Shown: positions 43,123-54,991 of the stretch, in pieces
Numbering within the stretch: the stretch's first letter is position 1
Layout of the letters: each line of letters starts with the position of its first letter
Assembly: GCA_020091685.1 (NCBI GenBank)
Contig: CM034594.1
Location: forward strand, 41,486,015-41,550,014
Direction: 5' to 3'
DNA from: Lutjanus erythropterus
Lineage: Eukaryota; Chordata; Actinopteri; Lutjaniformes; Lutjanidae
DNA: 64,000 nucleotides
Notes under the pieces: model-generated
Told to the model about the DNA's origin: nothing
The model's input: the letters and a program-made list of their open reading frames with translations, nothing else
Databases searched by the model: none
Translations under genes and position numbers: made by a program

Positions 43123-46100
43123 TCACTGGGGATCTGTGCTGGATGATCCCACAATGCCGTGCTGTCGCAGCAGATTCCTCAGGATCTGATTCTTGGACTT
43201 CCAGTCTTCAACCTGAGCAAAAACAACACAGATAATACAGTAATGTACAAGATTGAAATGGTCATAACTGAGTAAGCCATGTTGAACTGTGGAAATAAGA
43301 AACTGGGCTGATAGCTTTTTTATTAGAATGTAGCTATCAGCTGCATTCTTTTATACCAGACAAAAAAACCCAGTAACACTCACTAACATCTGACTTTTGT
43401 CTTCAGAGAGAGGCTACAATTAGCAATAATCAGCACCAGCTCTGATCAGCAGTGATGGAAATATAGCACCTGGGTGCGCCAATTTTCACCCCTTTTCTGG
43501 CGCAATGCTGTGATCTATTTAGTGCCTCCGTTGGTAAATCTGCGACTCTTTGCTTGAATGGACGGGGATGGAATTTGCAGCTGAGACAACAGAGCTCAAC
43601 TATCATTCAAAATTAGTTGGTAAAGAGTTTGAGAGAGAGAATGAAGTAAAAGACATAAAAAAGTAACAACTGTAACATTGTCACTAGACTCATGCTGCTG
43701 TCTACTGTTTATTAATTCCGTTTTCTCATGTATTTGTGACATTGACTATGACACATCAGGAAAAACAAAACAAAATTGCAAAACGTATATTTAGAGGGTT
43801 TAACCACATTTAAAAAACCCAAATATATATGCTAATTTTAGCGTAAAAATGGTTTACTTTCAACCAGGATTTGTGTATTCAAAGCCAGGAAGTTACCAAC
43901 TGCCACTACTAGAGTGGCAACTTGCTGGTAAACCTGCACAATAACACTGTAATGTGTACATATACTTTTTGACCAATTTTAGAAAAAAAATGTCTAGAAT
44001 GTGTTGTAGAATTGACTACATGTGGAGAATATATGCAATGCATCCCACTGAGATAAGGTTTATGATACTGCTGGATATCATTTCAAATGGCTCTGCTCTA
44101 TGAAATCAATTTCAGCTGCAACAATTAGTTAATAAAATAAAATTAGTCCATCAAATTAAAATTTATTTGCAACTATTATGATACACAATGAATCATTTTA
44201 AGTATATTAAAAATAATTTAAAGCTACAAAAATGATAAACCTTTGATTGTTCAGCTTCTCACATGTGAGGATTGCTGTCTTGTCTTACTTTACAGTAAAC
44301 TCAATATATTTGGGTTTTCGATTGTTGATTGGAGAAACCAAGACATTTGATGACATCATGTTGGATTCTGAGTGAAAATTTTCACAGTTTTCTGACATTT
44401 TAAAGACCAATAAATTTAACGTTTGATCAAATTAATGACATGAAAATAATGTGTTTCAGATTTTTACTACATGGTGTATTACATCTTATCATAATGGTTG
44501 TTGGTTTAAACTTATACCGATACAGCATATTCACATCTAGTCTGTGGACATAAAACATAAAATACAGTTACATAAAAACAGTTTCTACCCAAAAGGCTGG
44601 GTCAGAACCAGTTTTTCTGGTGTTTTAAAGTAAAAAAAAAGAACAAGAAAAATTCAACATTGCACACAGAGCCAAACACCAAACATCAGTCAACCACACA
44701 TTCCCATTTCCATTGTCAGTGTGCACATGTGTTCACTTCAGCTCCTGCCAGGACAGGACTGATGGCAGCCAGAGAGCAGAACACAGCATTTAACACAATA
44801 CTACAGACTAATCTGCCTGTTTCACTGATTTTTTCCAGACAAAAACAAAAACATATTTCTGGGGAAAACACTGTATCATTGCCATTCCTTTCTTTTTTTA
44901 ACTTGACCGAGAATGATCTAAACAGTCATCATTTCAAATCTTGTACAGTGACACAAAGTAATAATAATTGGAAGCTTTAGTCCCAAAATACTTGCAGACA
45001 CATGCGGACGTACCTCCTGTCTTAGTAGCTGGTTGTCAATCCTGAGCCGATCAAGAGCACCGATGTCTTCTCCCAGCTTCAGGTTGCTCTGTCGGAGTTC
45101 TTTGATGTACTCGCAGGCTTTGGACAAGATTCCTCCTTTACTCTGAAACAAAAAGAGAGGGGAACTTAATTTTTTTTTTTTTTTAAATCAGAAATTGCCT
45201 CGGTCTGTCCTTTTGGGATTTTTTTCTCTTTTACATTTTTGTTTTTTTCTTATTTTCATTTTTTACCCGTTTTTTTTTCTCGTTTTAAGATTAAGTTTCC
45301 TTATTTAACAAATGCTTCTGCCAGACAAAACAATGCCAAGTGAGACTAAATGAGATTCTAAATGAGAAACTAAACTATAATCAGTTCCATTCTTAATGGT
45401 GATTAATCGATTAATGATTAGTCATTAACATCCCTTGTACAAACTGTTTGTGTGTCTGAAGAGTAACATACTTTGACTGGATTTGTCATTTTACCAGTAT
45501 GAAATCCAGAGTGAGTCTGAGCAGAGCTCACCTGTCCTGTCTTGGTGTAGTCGATGTTACAGTCTGGGATCGCCTTCGACAGCTGCACAATCCAGTTGTT
45601 GATTTTGTCTCTGCGCCGGCGCTCAACTGACAGAACAACATCTGAATTTTACACTCTCCTCTACATTCATACCTGGTCAGAAAACTAAAAATGCAGCTCT
45701 GCCTTCGATATGTCACACTTGGATGTGAGCACTGACCTTCGTTGTGCTGGGCTCGCCGTTTCTCGTCTCTGGAACCCCGAGGAGCCTCTTGCTTTCTGAA
45801 GAATGGATTGAAACAAAGCTGTTGAGTTAGCTTGACTTGTTGTATGTATTTTTTAGATTTTCCTACTATTGAAAACTTTCAATTATATGCAGCAGTGCTG
45901 TGATTCAGATGTAATTACGCTATGTATGGCTGAGTGCGAGGTGCGATTGTCCTTTGATTGGAACTCGTCAAGACTTCCTGGGGTGACATCATCACATAAA
46001 GCTGCCCTGTAAAACAAAAGTTTTTTTTATTTTGACACTGATTTCAATTAAATGAAAATGGCATTGGTACTGTATAACACAAAAAGTTTCAGCAAATGAC

Positions 46101-49100
46101 GCTTTGTCACAGCCGAGGCCTCAAATCTGGGCAGTGATTACCTGTGGGTGTGGTCTGGCCCAGCAGTGTGTCAGAGGCCTGCACTGTGGTCACCATGGTT
46201 CCTGTGGTGGCATCTGCGATGGTGGCGGGGTAGTAGGTGTACTGCGTCTCTGCGCCCTCTGTACCCTCCAATCCCTCAGACTGGGAGAACACAGCCTGAC
46301 GCCAAAGACACATTAACTGCACTATTAGTCTGCACTTCTCACCAGCTCCAAGAGAAATGAGAGATCAGATCTATCAAGAATTTTGAAAAATGAAAGCTTC
46401 AGTCAAGGGAATAGACAGAAACTGTGAGTAACCATCGTTACATATAACTGTATCCACATAAAACTACCTAAGTCTTTTACTAGAAAAAATGACTTTCATC
46501 TTTAAGGTTCTAAAGTTTCTAAAACAACATTTCTGCTTTCAATACCTAATGTCATATCAGCCATATCAGTGATGTAGCAGGCTGACTGGATCTGATCAGA
46601 TCAATAACAGAAACTCAGCGTTATAAATAAGATGAACCCCAGCTACAGAGCGAGATGATGTTAACTGATCGCACACAGGAAAATTCAAGTTTCACAGCAG
46701 CAGAAATACAGCAACGGATGCATAGTACAGATAAGTAACTTTAAATAACTAAAATACTGTATACTACAGGCAACTACCATATACAACAACTGAGTTTGAA
46801 AGAAACAAAAAATACAAAAATAACTTACACCAAACATGATTAAAGTAAAGTAAGTAAATATAAAATGTACTGAAAAAAAGCAGCCATAAATGAAGTGAGG
46901 GGGAAATGAAGCTGCAGTAAATATGCACACAAATTTAAAAATTGCACTTGAATGCAAAGTCCATTTTTGAGAATGGAATCAGGGTGAAGCGTCTCACTCC
47001 TGTTAGAAGCATGAAGTACAATCGGTACACTCTTTGCACCTTAGAAACAGAAAATATCAGTAGCCTGATTAGGTCTTGTTCCAGATCAGAAGTGGAGGTC
47101 AGTTAATCAGTGGCTTGTAATACCTGGTGACCATCACTGGTGATCAATCAAGTGATGGGAGGGTCTAACTGAACCTGTTCAAGCTGTCGTCTCATCTACA
47201 TCAAGTTATTCTTTTCCAAACAGGAGAAGACATGTGTATGATGTTTAAATGTGTTTTGAGGTTAGTGTTGCATTATGTAAGTTATATTTGCACACATATT
47301 GTATGTTACCAAGGGACAAAATGGAAGGGATGTTCTGTTCAAGGATTTTTGAACCTGATCCTGATTACACATCTTGCCCCTTAATACTGGATATCTGCCC
47401 ATCCTGAGTCTGACACTTACAGTACCAGTCACAAGTTTGGACAGACTTCTCATTCAGTGTTCAAATTCAATGCAAAGCTGTCATCAAAATAAAAGGTGGC
47501 GACTCTGAAAAAATCTAAAATATCAAACAGCAAAAAACTTTTGCAGATTCGTAGGCCTACAGGTGTGTAAGAGAAGACCATGGGTCGACAAAAAGCAAAA
47601 TGACTCTAGGACACTGTCTTCTGCACTTGCAAGATTTAATAACAACAGTGATATTAAATCTTTGATTGCAAATGCAGAAAACAGCGTCTTTTGAGTCTTT
47701 TTGCTTTTTAAGAATCTAAACTAACAATTTGCCTTGTTTTCACATTTTCTGCTTACTACATAATTCCAAATAATTCCATACTTCACAGTTTTGATGTCTC
47801 CGGTTTTAATCTACAATAGAGTGGAAAAATAATAACAATTAAGATTGAATGAGAAGACATGTCCAAACCTTTGACCAGTACTGTATGCTCACTTCAATGT
47901 CAGTTACAAATAAATATTTAACCAACAGCTGCAGCTGGATGTCTTGGTTAAAAATACTGGGTAATCAATGATATGACATGAATGAACATTTAACATGGAG
48001 AATGTGACTCCTGAATCTGATGTGATGTGATCAGCTAGAGAGAAGATGTTATCGCTCGGTTGGACGTGTGGAGAACCACAGACACACTCAGCCAGAGATA
48101 AGAGAAGCCTCACCCTGTAACACCGCTGTACAACAGCATATTGCCAGAGTACAAACACCAGCCACAGAGAGCACTTTAACCAGACAACTGGAAACTGCGA
48201 GTTGATTGATGACAGGCCAAAAAGAAGGACGTCAAATACCAATGTTTTGGTTGACAAACGTCCAGAGCATGGCAAAATAAAGTGAAACATAAATAAATAC
48301 AGGCAGACGACAGGGTTTCGGCAGATACCACAGAACGGTGTTCCTCAAACTTTTCAGACGATGTACCACCTCAGAAAATATTGAGCTCTCCAAGTACCAC
48401 CTAACTGTTTCGGGCTGTTTGGTGGCAGCAAGTGCTGGGGAGACTTCACTGGCATTTCTTAAGTAGCCACCAGCGCACGCACAAGTTCACCGACGTCCAA
48501 TTCATTTTAAACACAGCAGCTTGAAATACTCTCCTCCTGATCTGCATCTCTCCTCTAATAGTTCCCGTTTGGAGCCACAATTGCAGTGTTTTTAAAAAAA
48601 AATATTTTCAGTCTCAATTTAGCTTGTAACCACTGGTAATCATGGATGATGTGTGAGCAAGCTACGTGCATGACAGTGACTGTGTAGCAGGTTGAGACTG
48701 AGACAAAAATACAAGAAAATCAAAACTTATTTATCTTACATTTAAGTTTTCTCATTTGAAAGTCTGCAGCATTTTGATCTACTATGTTCATATGAGTTTA
48801 TACATTATTTTTTAGGAAATTGTTGCATATTATGCCTTTATAAAATTTATACATTTTTGAGACTTAGAACATTTTAAGTCTAAAATTCAGATTAGTGGCT
48901 TTTTGACTCATCAATAATCTATCTGCTCTACTGTTTTGAAATAATATAGCACTTGTCAATTAATTTTAGTCCTGAACAGATCAGTTTGAAAGATGAATAT
49001 GTGTAAAAAGTGAGCAGATGTCTTTCATACAGATCAGTAATTGATGCTCATGCTGTTGGTCTGTGTTTGTTCTCACCTGTGTGACGGTCTGTGTGGTTGC

Positions 49101-51946
49101 AGGGAAACCAGCGACCAGGCTGACTGCTGCAGCTCCGTCTGTCTGACCCTCCAGCTGGCCATCTGACACCTGGATCACTCTGTAGGTCACCTGGGACGCA
49201 ACACATCACACTGAGTGCTCAATATTTCATCATCACTGAGATGACATGTGCACAACAGAGAGAATCTCAATCTGACTTCTACTTTTAGGCCTCCATTAAG
49301 TGAAGTGGGTCATGAGTACTGAGACCAGGAGGTAATGTGACTGACATACTGACACGATTATCAAGGAATGTGAAGCCTCAGATGAGACATGCGCTTGATG
49401 AAATCAGTTTGCATGTATTCAAACAGTAGAAAACCTGCAGTGTGTGTTTTACTCATACCTTTCTGGCACAAACTCAAGTCGAACTCCAATTTTTGTCTGC
49501 TCATAAATGACAAACTCTGTTGCTGTGACTACACCAGGAGTCTTGAGAACCTGACCAACAAGGACAGCCTGAGGGGGAGACCATGTGATGACTGGCCAAT
49601 CAGAGGAGCTGCTTTTGACACTTACTTTTTGTTTCTTTGTTTTAGGGGGTGAGGTGGAGCAGGGAGTGGTCGGGGGGTCCCTTTAGACTACAGTCCTCAA
49701 TCAAAGATCCTGTGGATTCAGGGGTTAGATGTCTACAGTGACATTTGGGAAACAATTTAACTTGCTTTAACTCAACGAGTCCAAAACTCTAAATCAGATT
49801 TCATTTCTTTTCACAATATTTGACTCAAATTCACTCCAGTGTGACTTTACATAACAGTTCTGTAACTACAATATTAATCCAAAATCTATTTTCACTGTGT
49901 TGTCATGTTGAGGTCTGTCTGACTGCCATACTTGCCAACCTTGAGATCTCAAAAATAGGGAGGAAAAACTGGACTCTCATAGACTTTGTTTCCTGGATTC
50001 TGGTGACTTTCAAAGAATGAACAATAACAAAATAAGAAAAACACATTTCTTTGGTTATTAGATTTCTGCAGATGATCTGTAACTGGCACTTATTCTCTAG
50101 AAAACACAGCATTTAGCCTCATCTAGTCCATCTTAAATTTTTATGACACAATAATAAAATAAAAATTATTTTTTTCTCAGGGTATGTTAGTTTGATTGCT
50201 CTTAGAAAAAACAAGCCCATTTTCTTTAAAACTTTCTTTACAGGATGTCTGAAATTTGCTTGAGTATTTCTTTTTCTTACTACTCTACATTTTACTTTAG
50301 GTCTTTCAGTCACTGAGGTAGAAGAGGGGCGAGAATGGATTAGAACTGGATATAACAGCTGCAAGCAGCCAGGAAACGATATTTTGTGTATATCTGTGTC
50401 GGTGTGTCCATGTGGAAACGGTAGACTTTTAGCATCACTCTACAGTGCCACAAAAGGAAAAAAAATCAGAAATTGGGAAAATTACAGGAGAACTGTGACC
50501 CCAGGAACCAGGAGAAGGTACTGAAAACGTGAGTCTCTGAGTAAAATTGTGAGGGTTGGCAAGTATGCTGATTGCTGTCTGGGTGGAGTATTTCCAGGAA
50601 AATTATCCCTGATAATACCTAATTACGATTATTTTGACTGCTTTTGCAATTACAATATGATTTGTGATATTAGAGGCAATGATTATTTTTACATCATTAT
50701 CTTATTTTGATTGGAAAAACATGTTAAAATGACTATACTGTGATTTTTTTTTTTTTGCAGGAATGTGTATCAAATTAAGATTTTGTTTAAGTCTATAGAG
50801 TCTGATGTGTAAAACAGGACATCTCTGCTTCACAACATTCTTTCATTTAAAAGCACACATTTTGGCTTTAACAAATATTGCATCTCCTGCGATTTGTAAA
50901 TTGCCAAAAAAAACTGTGCAGCCCTAGTGGTTTTGTGTGAATATGTCAGCTCAAGTGCCTCTTAGTAAAAATAAAAGTCAGAGTCAGCAGATTTGAACTG
51001 ACACTTCACAGATGTTTTTTTTTGGTCAAAACCCCTACCTGCCCGCCTGCTCCTTCTGTCTTGAAGAGATATTTGATGGGTTGGTCAGTGAAGGTGGCGG
51101 CAGACTGAATGGTGGCAATAGCTGCGGGGTCCTCTGCTGTGGCCACGGACCCTGAAAAAGCATGTCACGCAAAATGTTCAACAATGTTGATGCCAACTTC
51201 TGACAGCAACTGTTAGAGAAGCAGGGAAATAATCTGCTTACACTGAGATTGATTTTTTTTTTTTTGTTTCGACTGCCATCTACCGTAGATAATACACTAA
51301 CTATTGATTAGTACCTCAAACAACTCCACTTCAAATAACCCAAATTATCCCTTTAAGACATCTTAAAGCCATATTATTCGTGTTTGAGATATAATCTCAC
51401 AAGCATGTGTGCTCCTATAGGGTAATAACTGAAAAGAATGCAAAGAAATTATAGGCTTATACAGTAGCCATATACACAGCATGTTTTCATGGTTATAATG
51501 TCTCAGTACAAACACCCATAGCGACTTTAAAATGTTTCATTAAGCAATTCAAAGACATACGACAACACAGAAACGTGTGATAACATTAAACACCAAATTG
51601 AGTGTTTGACCCATGAAAGCACATATAAATGTCATGAGACTTCTTTCGTTCATTTTAATAACTTTAAATACATTTTCACTGATAGTGATATTAATTGATT
51701 AAGTAATAGTAATAGTAATGGGTAGTTTCGTTTACCTTCCTCGCTCACAGTAACGCTTCCATCTGGTTCAGGGCTTTTCTGTTGGCTGCACACATGAAAA
51801 CACAAGAGAGGAGTCATTGTGGTTAAATTAACTAACTGTTAATTTAATTACTAACTAGTCAGTGGACTTGTAGCCCAGTCTTTTAGTGTATTTCAGTTGA
51901 TATTAGTTGGCAATGGCGCTTGTTACCGCGACACTCACCTCTTCAT
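43123..51946 (-). CDS. usf1: Upstream stimulatory factor 1 (bHLH-leucine zipper)
   Basis: Ten coding exons join in phase to 299 residues: 51939-51946, 51736-51785, 51039-51151, 49077-49190, 46142-46295, 45919-46006, 45737-45795, 45532-45626, 45014-45142 and 43123-43212. USF1 binds CACGTG E-boxes as a dimer in the nucleus. The N-terminus (SVATAEDPAAIATIQSAATF, GGQVTYRVIQVSDGQL) tracks human USF1 better than USF2. The USF-specific region TIAPRTQPY lies near 164-172. The basic region has H193, E197 and R200 in QHNEVERRRR. Helix-loop-helix follows to about 248, with SKGGILSKACEYIKELRQSN spanning helix 2, then a leucine zipper (LDRLRIDNQLLRQEVEDWKS). Human USF1 is 310 residues, so the length fits. 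The tail SSSTDPQ differs from mammals. A fish usf1-like paralogue is possible. Confidence 0.9.
44112..44452. mobile_element. AGGGCTGCAAC-family MITE, decayed
   Basis: In usf1 intron 9 (between the last two coding exons). Begins TTCAGCTGCAACAATTAG and ends near ATGAAAATAATG. The interior 'ATGATGACATCATG' and 'GATTGGAGAAACCAAGACAT' parts are diverged. The right terminus is lost. Confidence 0.45.
47420..47883. mobile_element. Tc1/mariner MITE with TA target site
   Basis: 464 bp in usf1 intron 4, between the coding exons at 49077-49190 and 46142-46295. CAGTACCAGTCACAAGTTTG at the left is inverted at the right (CCTTTGACCAGTACTG), and each end abuts TA. CTTCTCATTCA and TGAATGAGAAG extend the inverted repeat to about 40 bp. 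The interior has no transposase. Confidence 0.8.
48338..48560. repeat. Possible decayed interspersed repeat
   Basis: In usf1 intron 4. GTTCCTCAAACTTTTCAGAC with GTACCACCTCAGAAAAT and again GTACCACCTAACTG is reminiscent of a fish hAT-like family. The right end was not found. Confidence 0.3.
50620..50931. mobile_element. AGGGCTGCACAATT-family MITE
   Basis: In usf1 intron 3. Shares 'ACGATTATTTTGACTGCTTT', 'GATATTAGAGGCAATGATTA' and 'TTTAACAAATATTGCATCTC' with the copy at 10.81 kb, and ends AACTGTGCAGCCCTAG. The left terminus is degraded. Confidence 0.6.
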
Positions 51947-52000
51947 TTCTGCCGACAGTCTTGGACGAGGAGACCGTCTTCACTCGCTCCCACAGCCAGA
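51947..52000 (-). other. usf1: usf1 exon 2, untranslated part
   Basis: The start codon exon carries only eight coding bases (ATGAAGAG) before a GTGAGT donor. A TTGTTTCACAG acceptor ends at 52001, so the exon would span 51939-52000. Confidence 0.5.
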
Positions 52001-52673
52001 CTGTGAAACAAGTTCATAAGTTTGAGCAAAGGCCGGGAGAAACTTTGCTCGAAACGACAGAATATCGACTGTTGATGTGACTTTGAACGTCAAGGAGCCT
52101 AAAGCAGAAGATTCAAGCAGTAACGATGTTAGAATTGGGTTGTTTATTGCTAGCTGTGAAGCTGAGCGAGCTGAGTCAGAGCGAAAGTTTACCACGGCTG
52201 GTAACGGAAACTGTCCGCCTTTGCCTTCAAAATAAAGGCCTTACATTTGAACGCACCAACAAAACATGCGTGGTCGTTCATTTGCGCTATGAAAAGCAGT
52301 ACTGTGGAGGCGCGTTTTAATTCACCTCAAATACTTTCCACATACGGTGTGCATTTTGACGTCTAAGCTCTTTCACTCACATTAACTTTAAAATGAACGT
52401 CAACACGTATTTTACTTTGGTGATTCTAACCGGATATCATTTATTTAACTGTGACTAACCTGACACCGATTCTTCCTTTCTGCTATATTACCATTCGGCC
52501 CCAGCGGTTTTTTACAGATGTTTAACAAAGCACTTTCCTCTCCGCTAGCTCTCTGAGAACTGTGTCCGCATTAGCAAAAACGTGCGATGTGAAATTATAT
52601 TTTACGGTTTACATTCTGCGCACAGAGCTTAATTATGTTGAATATCTCTCTGTCTGAACAAAGATCTACTTAC

Positions 52674-52780
52674 GCCGCAGTGGTCCCTCCCCCGATATTT
52701 GTCAACAGACCAGCGTCTATGACGGCTGTACGCATGCGCAACAGGAAATTAATTCCACCGGGTTCCAGATCAGTAGATAA
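52674..52780 (-). promoter_or_regulatory. usf1: usf1 non-coding exon 1 and promoter
   Basis: CACTGCGGC followed by a perfect GTAAGT donor ends a likely non-coding first exon at 52674. Just upstream, CGCATGCGCA at 52731-52740 matches the core of the NRF1 palindrome, common in TATA-less housekeeping promoters. The start of the exon cannot be placed from sequence alone. Confidence 0.5.
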
Positions 52781-52871
52781 CTATTGGACCTATACTGTAC
52801 TAGTCAAACGATTTATGAATATCTGACCCACGATCAGTGGTTGTTACAGTTAAATTTTCGTGTAGCTGGGG

Positions 52872-53150
52872 CATTAAAGGCACATTTCACCCCCAAAATT
52901 AAAAATACACATTTTTCTTAAGATCTCTAGTGCCGTTTATCCATTTCTAGATTGTTCTGGTGTGAACTGCAGATAGATGCAAATATCACCCGTAGAGATG
53001 TCTGCCTGTTGTTGAATAAATTGGGACTAAAAGTCACTCGGCATGTGGTGTTTAAAGCAGTTACAAAAACTCAACAGCAATACCTCTTTCCAGAAATCAC
53101 GATTCAGTAACTCAAGATAATCCACAGACATTATTGTGAGCAGTTATACT
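52872..53150. repeat. Fragment of the TTAA/GGGACAGTTCA repeat
   Basis: TTAAAGGCACATTTCACCCC followed by 'AAAATTAAAAATACACATTT' and 'CCAGAAATCACGATTCAGTA' matches the left half of the element at 26672. The stretch from here to 54000 shows no gene. Confidence 0.5.
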
Positions 53151-53999
53151 CAAATTATTATTCAGGAACAACAAGAAAACATTTTTTGACAATTTCTTTA
53201 TATATCTTTAAAACAAAGTTAGGGGACAGTATACAGATAGAGGAGACATAACAGAAGAGCCAGGGTACATTACATTACTCAAGAATATTAGAAAACATAC
53301 AGAAATTGTTTTGATAATCCTTTTGTTGGCTGAATGAGAGAGAAGTTTAACATATTCAACATCTTTCACAAAAACAACAAATGGCCAAATTCTTTGGTAA
53401 ATTTACTTTTATGGATGAAAAATTTTGCCAATATTCATATCAGATTTATTATGAAAAAAGCTCTCTTTGTTGCCATTTGGTAAATGTTTTTGATAGAACT
53501 AATAAATAGCACCATGCGCTAGTTTGTGTCGCAAATGCAACACTGCACAGAAAATATCTCACAATATCATGAGACACTGTAATATATTGCAAAACTTGGT
53601 ACATACTTCTTATCATATAGAAAATACAAAGACATATGTCAGAGAACCAAAATGTGTGTTTGGAGGAAGAGCCTGTTCACACACCACCGTCACTTCTCTC
53701 TGTCTCAGTCCCCAGTCTGAGTCTCCCTCTGGTGATTGTCTCCCTCTAGTGGTCTTCTGATGATATTCAGTCAAAGATGTTCCTGGAATCAGAGGGAGAG
53801 AAAACATTGGACAGCAACTGTGATTTGATAGTTGATGATTTGGGTAGAAGAAAGGTAACTGTATTCTATTATAGCTGCAAACAAAAAATGATGTAATCAG
53901 ATTACAGATAAATTTAGTCAAAATGGGGCTTATTAGTTGGAATACAATTTTAACATGAAGAAGAATTTTAAATAAAGAACATCATACTGCACACTGATG
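53151..53999. other. No recognisable gene
   Basis: Contains only short AT-rich frames. A small CT-rich stretch near 53690-53760 (TCTCCCTCTAGTGGTC) looks repeat-like. Confidence 0.5.
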
Positions 54000-54135
54000 G
54001 CTGAAGGCTGTGAGTCCTCTGCAGCGGCTGGGGGTTCAACTCCCACCTGCAGCCCTTTGTTGTACGTCACTCTCCTCTCTCTCTTCATTTCCTGTCACAT
54101 CTTCAGCTGTCCTGTCAATAAATTTTAATATTTTA
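54000..54135 (+). mobile_element. tRNA-derived SINE-like fragment
   Basis: Contains a B-box-like GGGGTTCAACTCCCACC, followed by a CTCTCTCTTCATTTCCTGTC body and a TCCTGTCAATAAA end. This layout is shared by common fish SINEs. The A-box half is poorly preserved. Confidence 0.5.
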
Positions 54136-54316
54136 CCAAATAAGAAAAAGCACAGTGCACACACAGTTGCCAGTTCATTAACATGGCTCAAAATGCTTCA
54201 CTGGGTGAAAAATCCACAATTGTTTGTCTTTAAATCAATCAGTCAATCAAATTGTGCACAACAAAGGAATGAACGGCTGCACAAACTAATAAACCTGACA
54301 ACAAACATAAAACACT

Positions 54317-54649
54317 TGGAGCTGCAACAGTTAATTATTAATCAACTATTAAATTAATCTGCATCTCTTTTGATAATTGATTGATCATTGAATTATTATT
54401 TTTTTTAATTAGAACAAGTTCATCTTCTCTGATTTCAGCTTCTTAAATCTGACTATTTTCTGGTGTCTTTGCTCCTCTCTGACAGTAAACTGAATGGTTT
54501 TGAGATGTGGACAAAACAAGACATTTGAGGACATCATCTTGAGCTTCGATCAACATTTATCACCAAACAGACCAAACAATTGATTGATTAATTGAGAAAA
54601 TACTTGACCGATTAATCGATGATTAAAATAATTATTAGTTAAAGCCCTA
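54317..54649. mobile_element. hAT MITE (AGGGCTGCAAC family)
   Basis: 333 bp from TGGAGCTGCAACAGTTAA to TTAGTTAAAGCCCTA. The flanking octamers AAAACACT and AGAACACT match at seven of eight bases. Confidence 0.75.
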
Positions 54650-54991
54650 AGAACACTGTATTCAGCTAAACAGTGTCACCACATTCTATACTGAGGTAAT
54701 CCAAAAAGTAAATAAGTTACATTGCTTTAATATTGTGATACTTGAATTACTTTATGTAACACATTTAAGCAACATAGAGTGATGAATGTTCAGAAAGAAT
54801 TGATGTTTGAAATTACCCCTGAGCCAGTGTGAGAATGTAGGCAGGAAACTGAGGATATGGCTGCTGTAGACTTTGGTCTGGGTCTTCTGGAAGGATGAAT
54901 ATCACCTTTTTATATATCTATTGCAGCCATGTCGACTTAAAAGTCCTTGTAAAGGCAAATGGAAGTTTTTTTGTCTGAAACACATTATATA

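Noticed and set aside
46104-46360. Plus-strand frames of about 70 codons
   Set aside because: They are complements of the usf1 exon at 46142-46295.
53613-53921. 102-codon minus-strand frame as an exon
   Set aside because: No splice-bounded conserved block or family motif could be recognised, and the local sequence is repeat-like.
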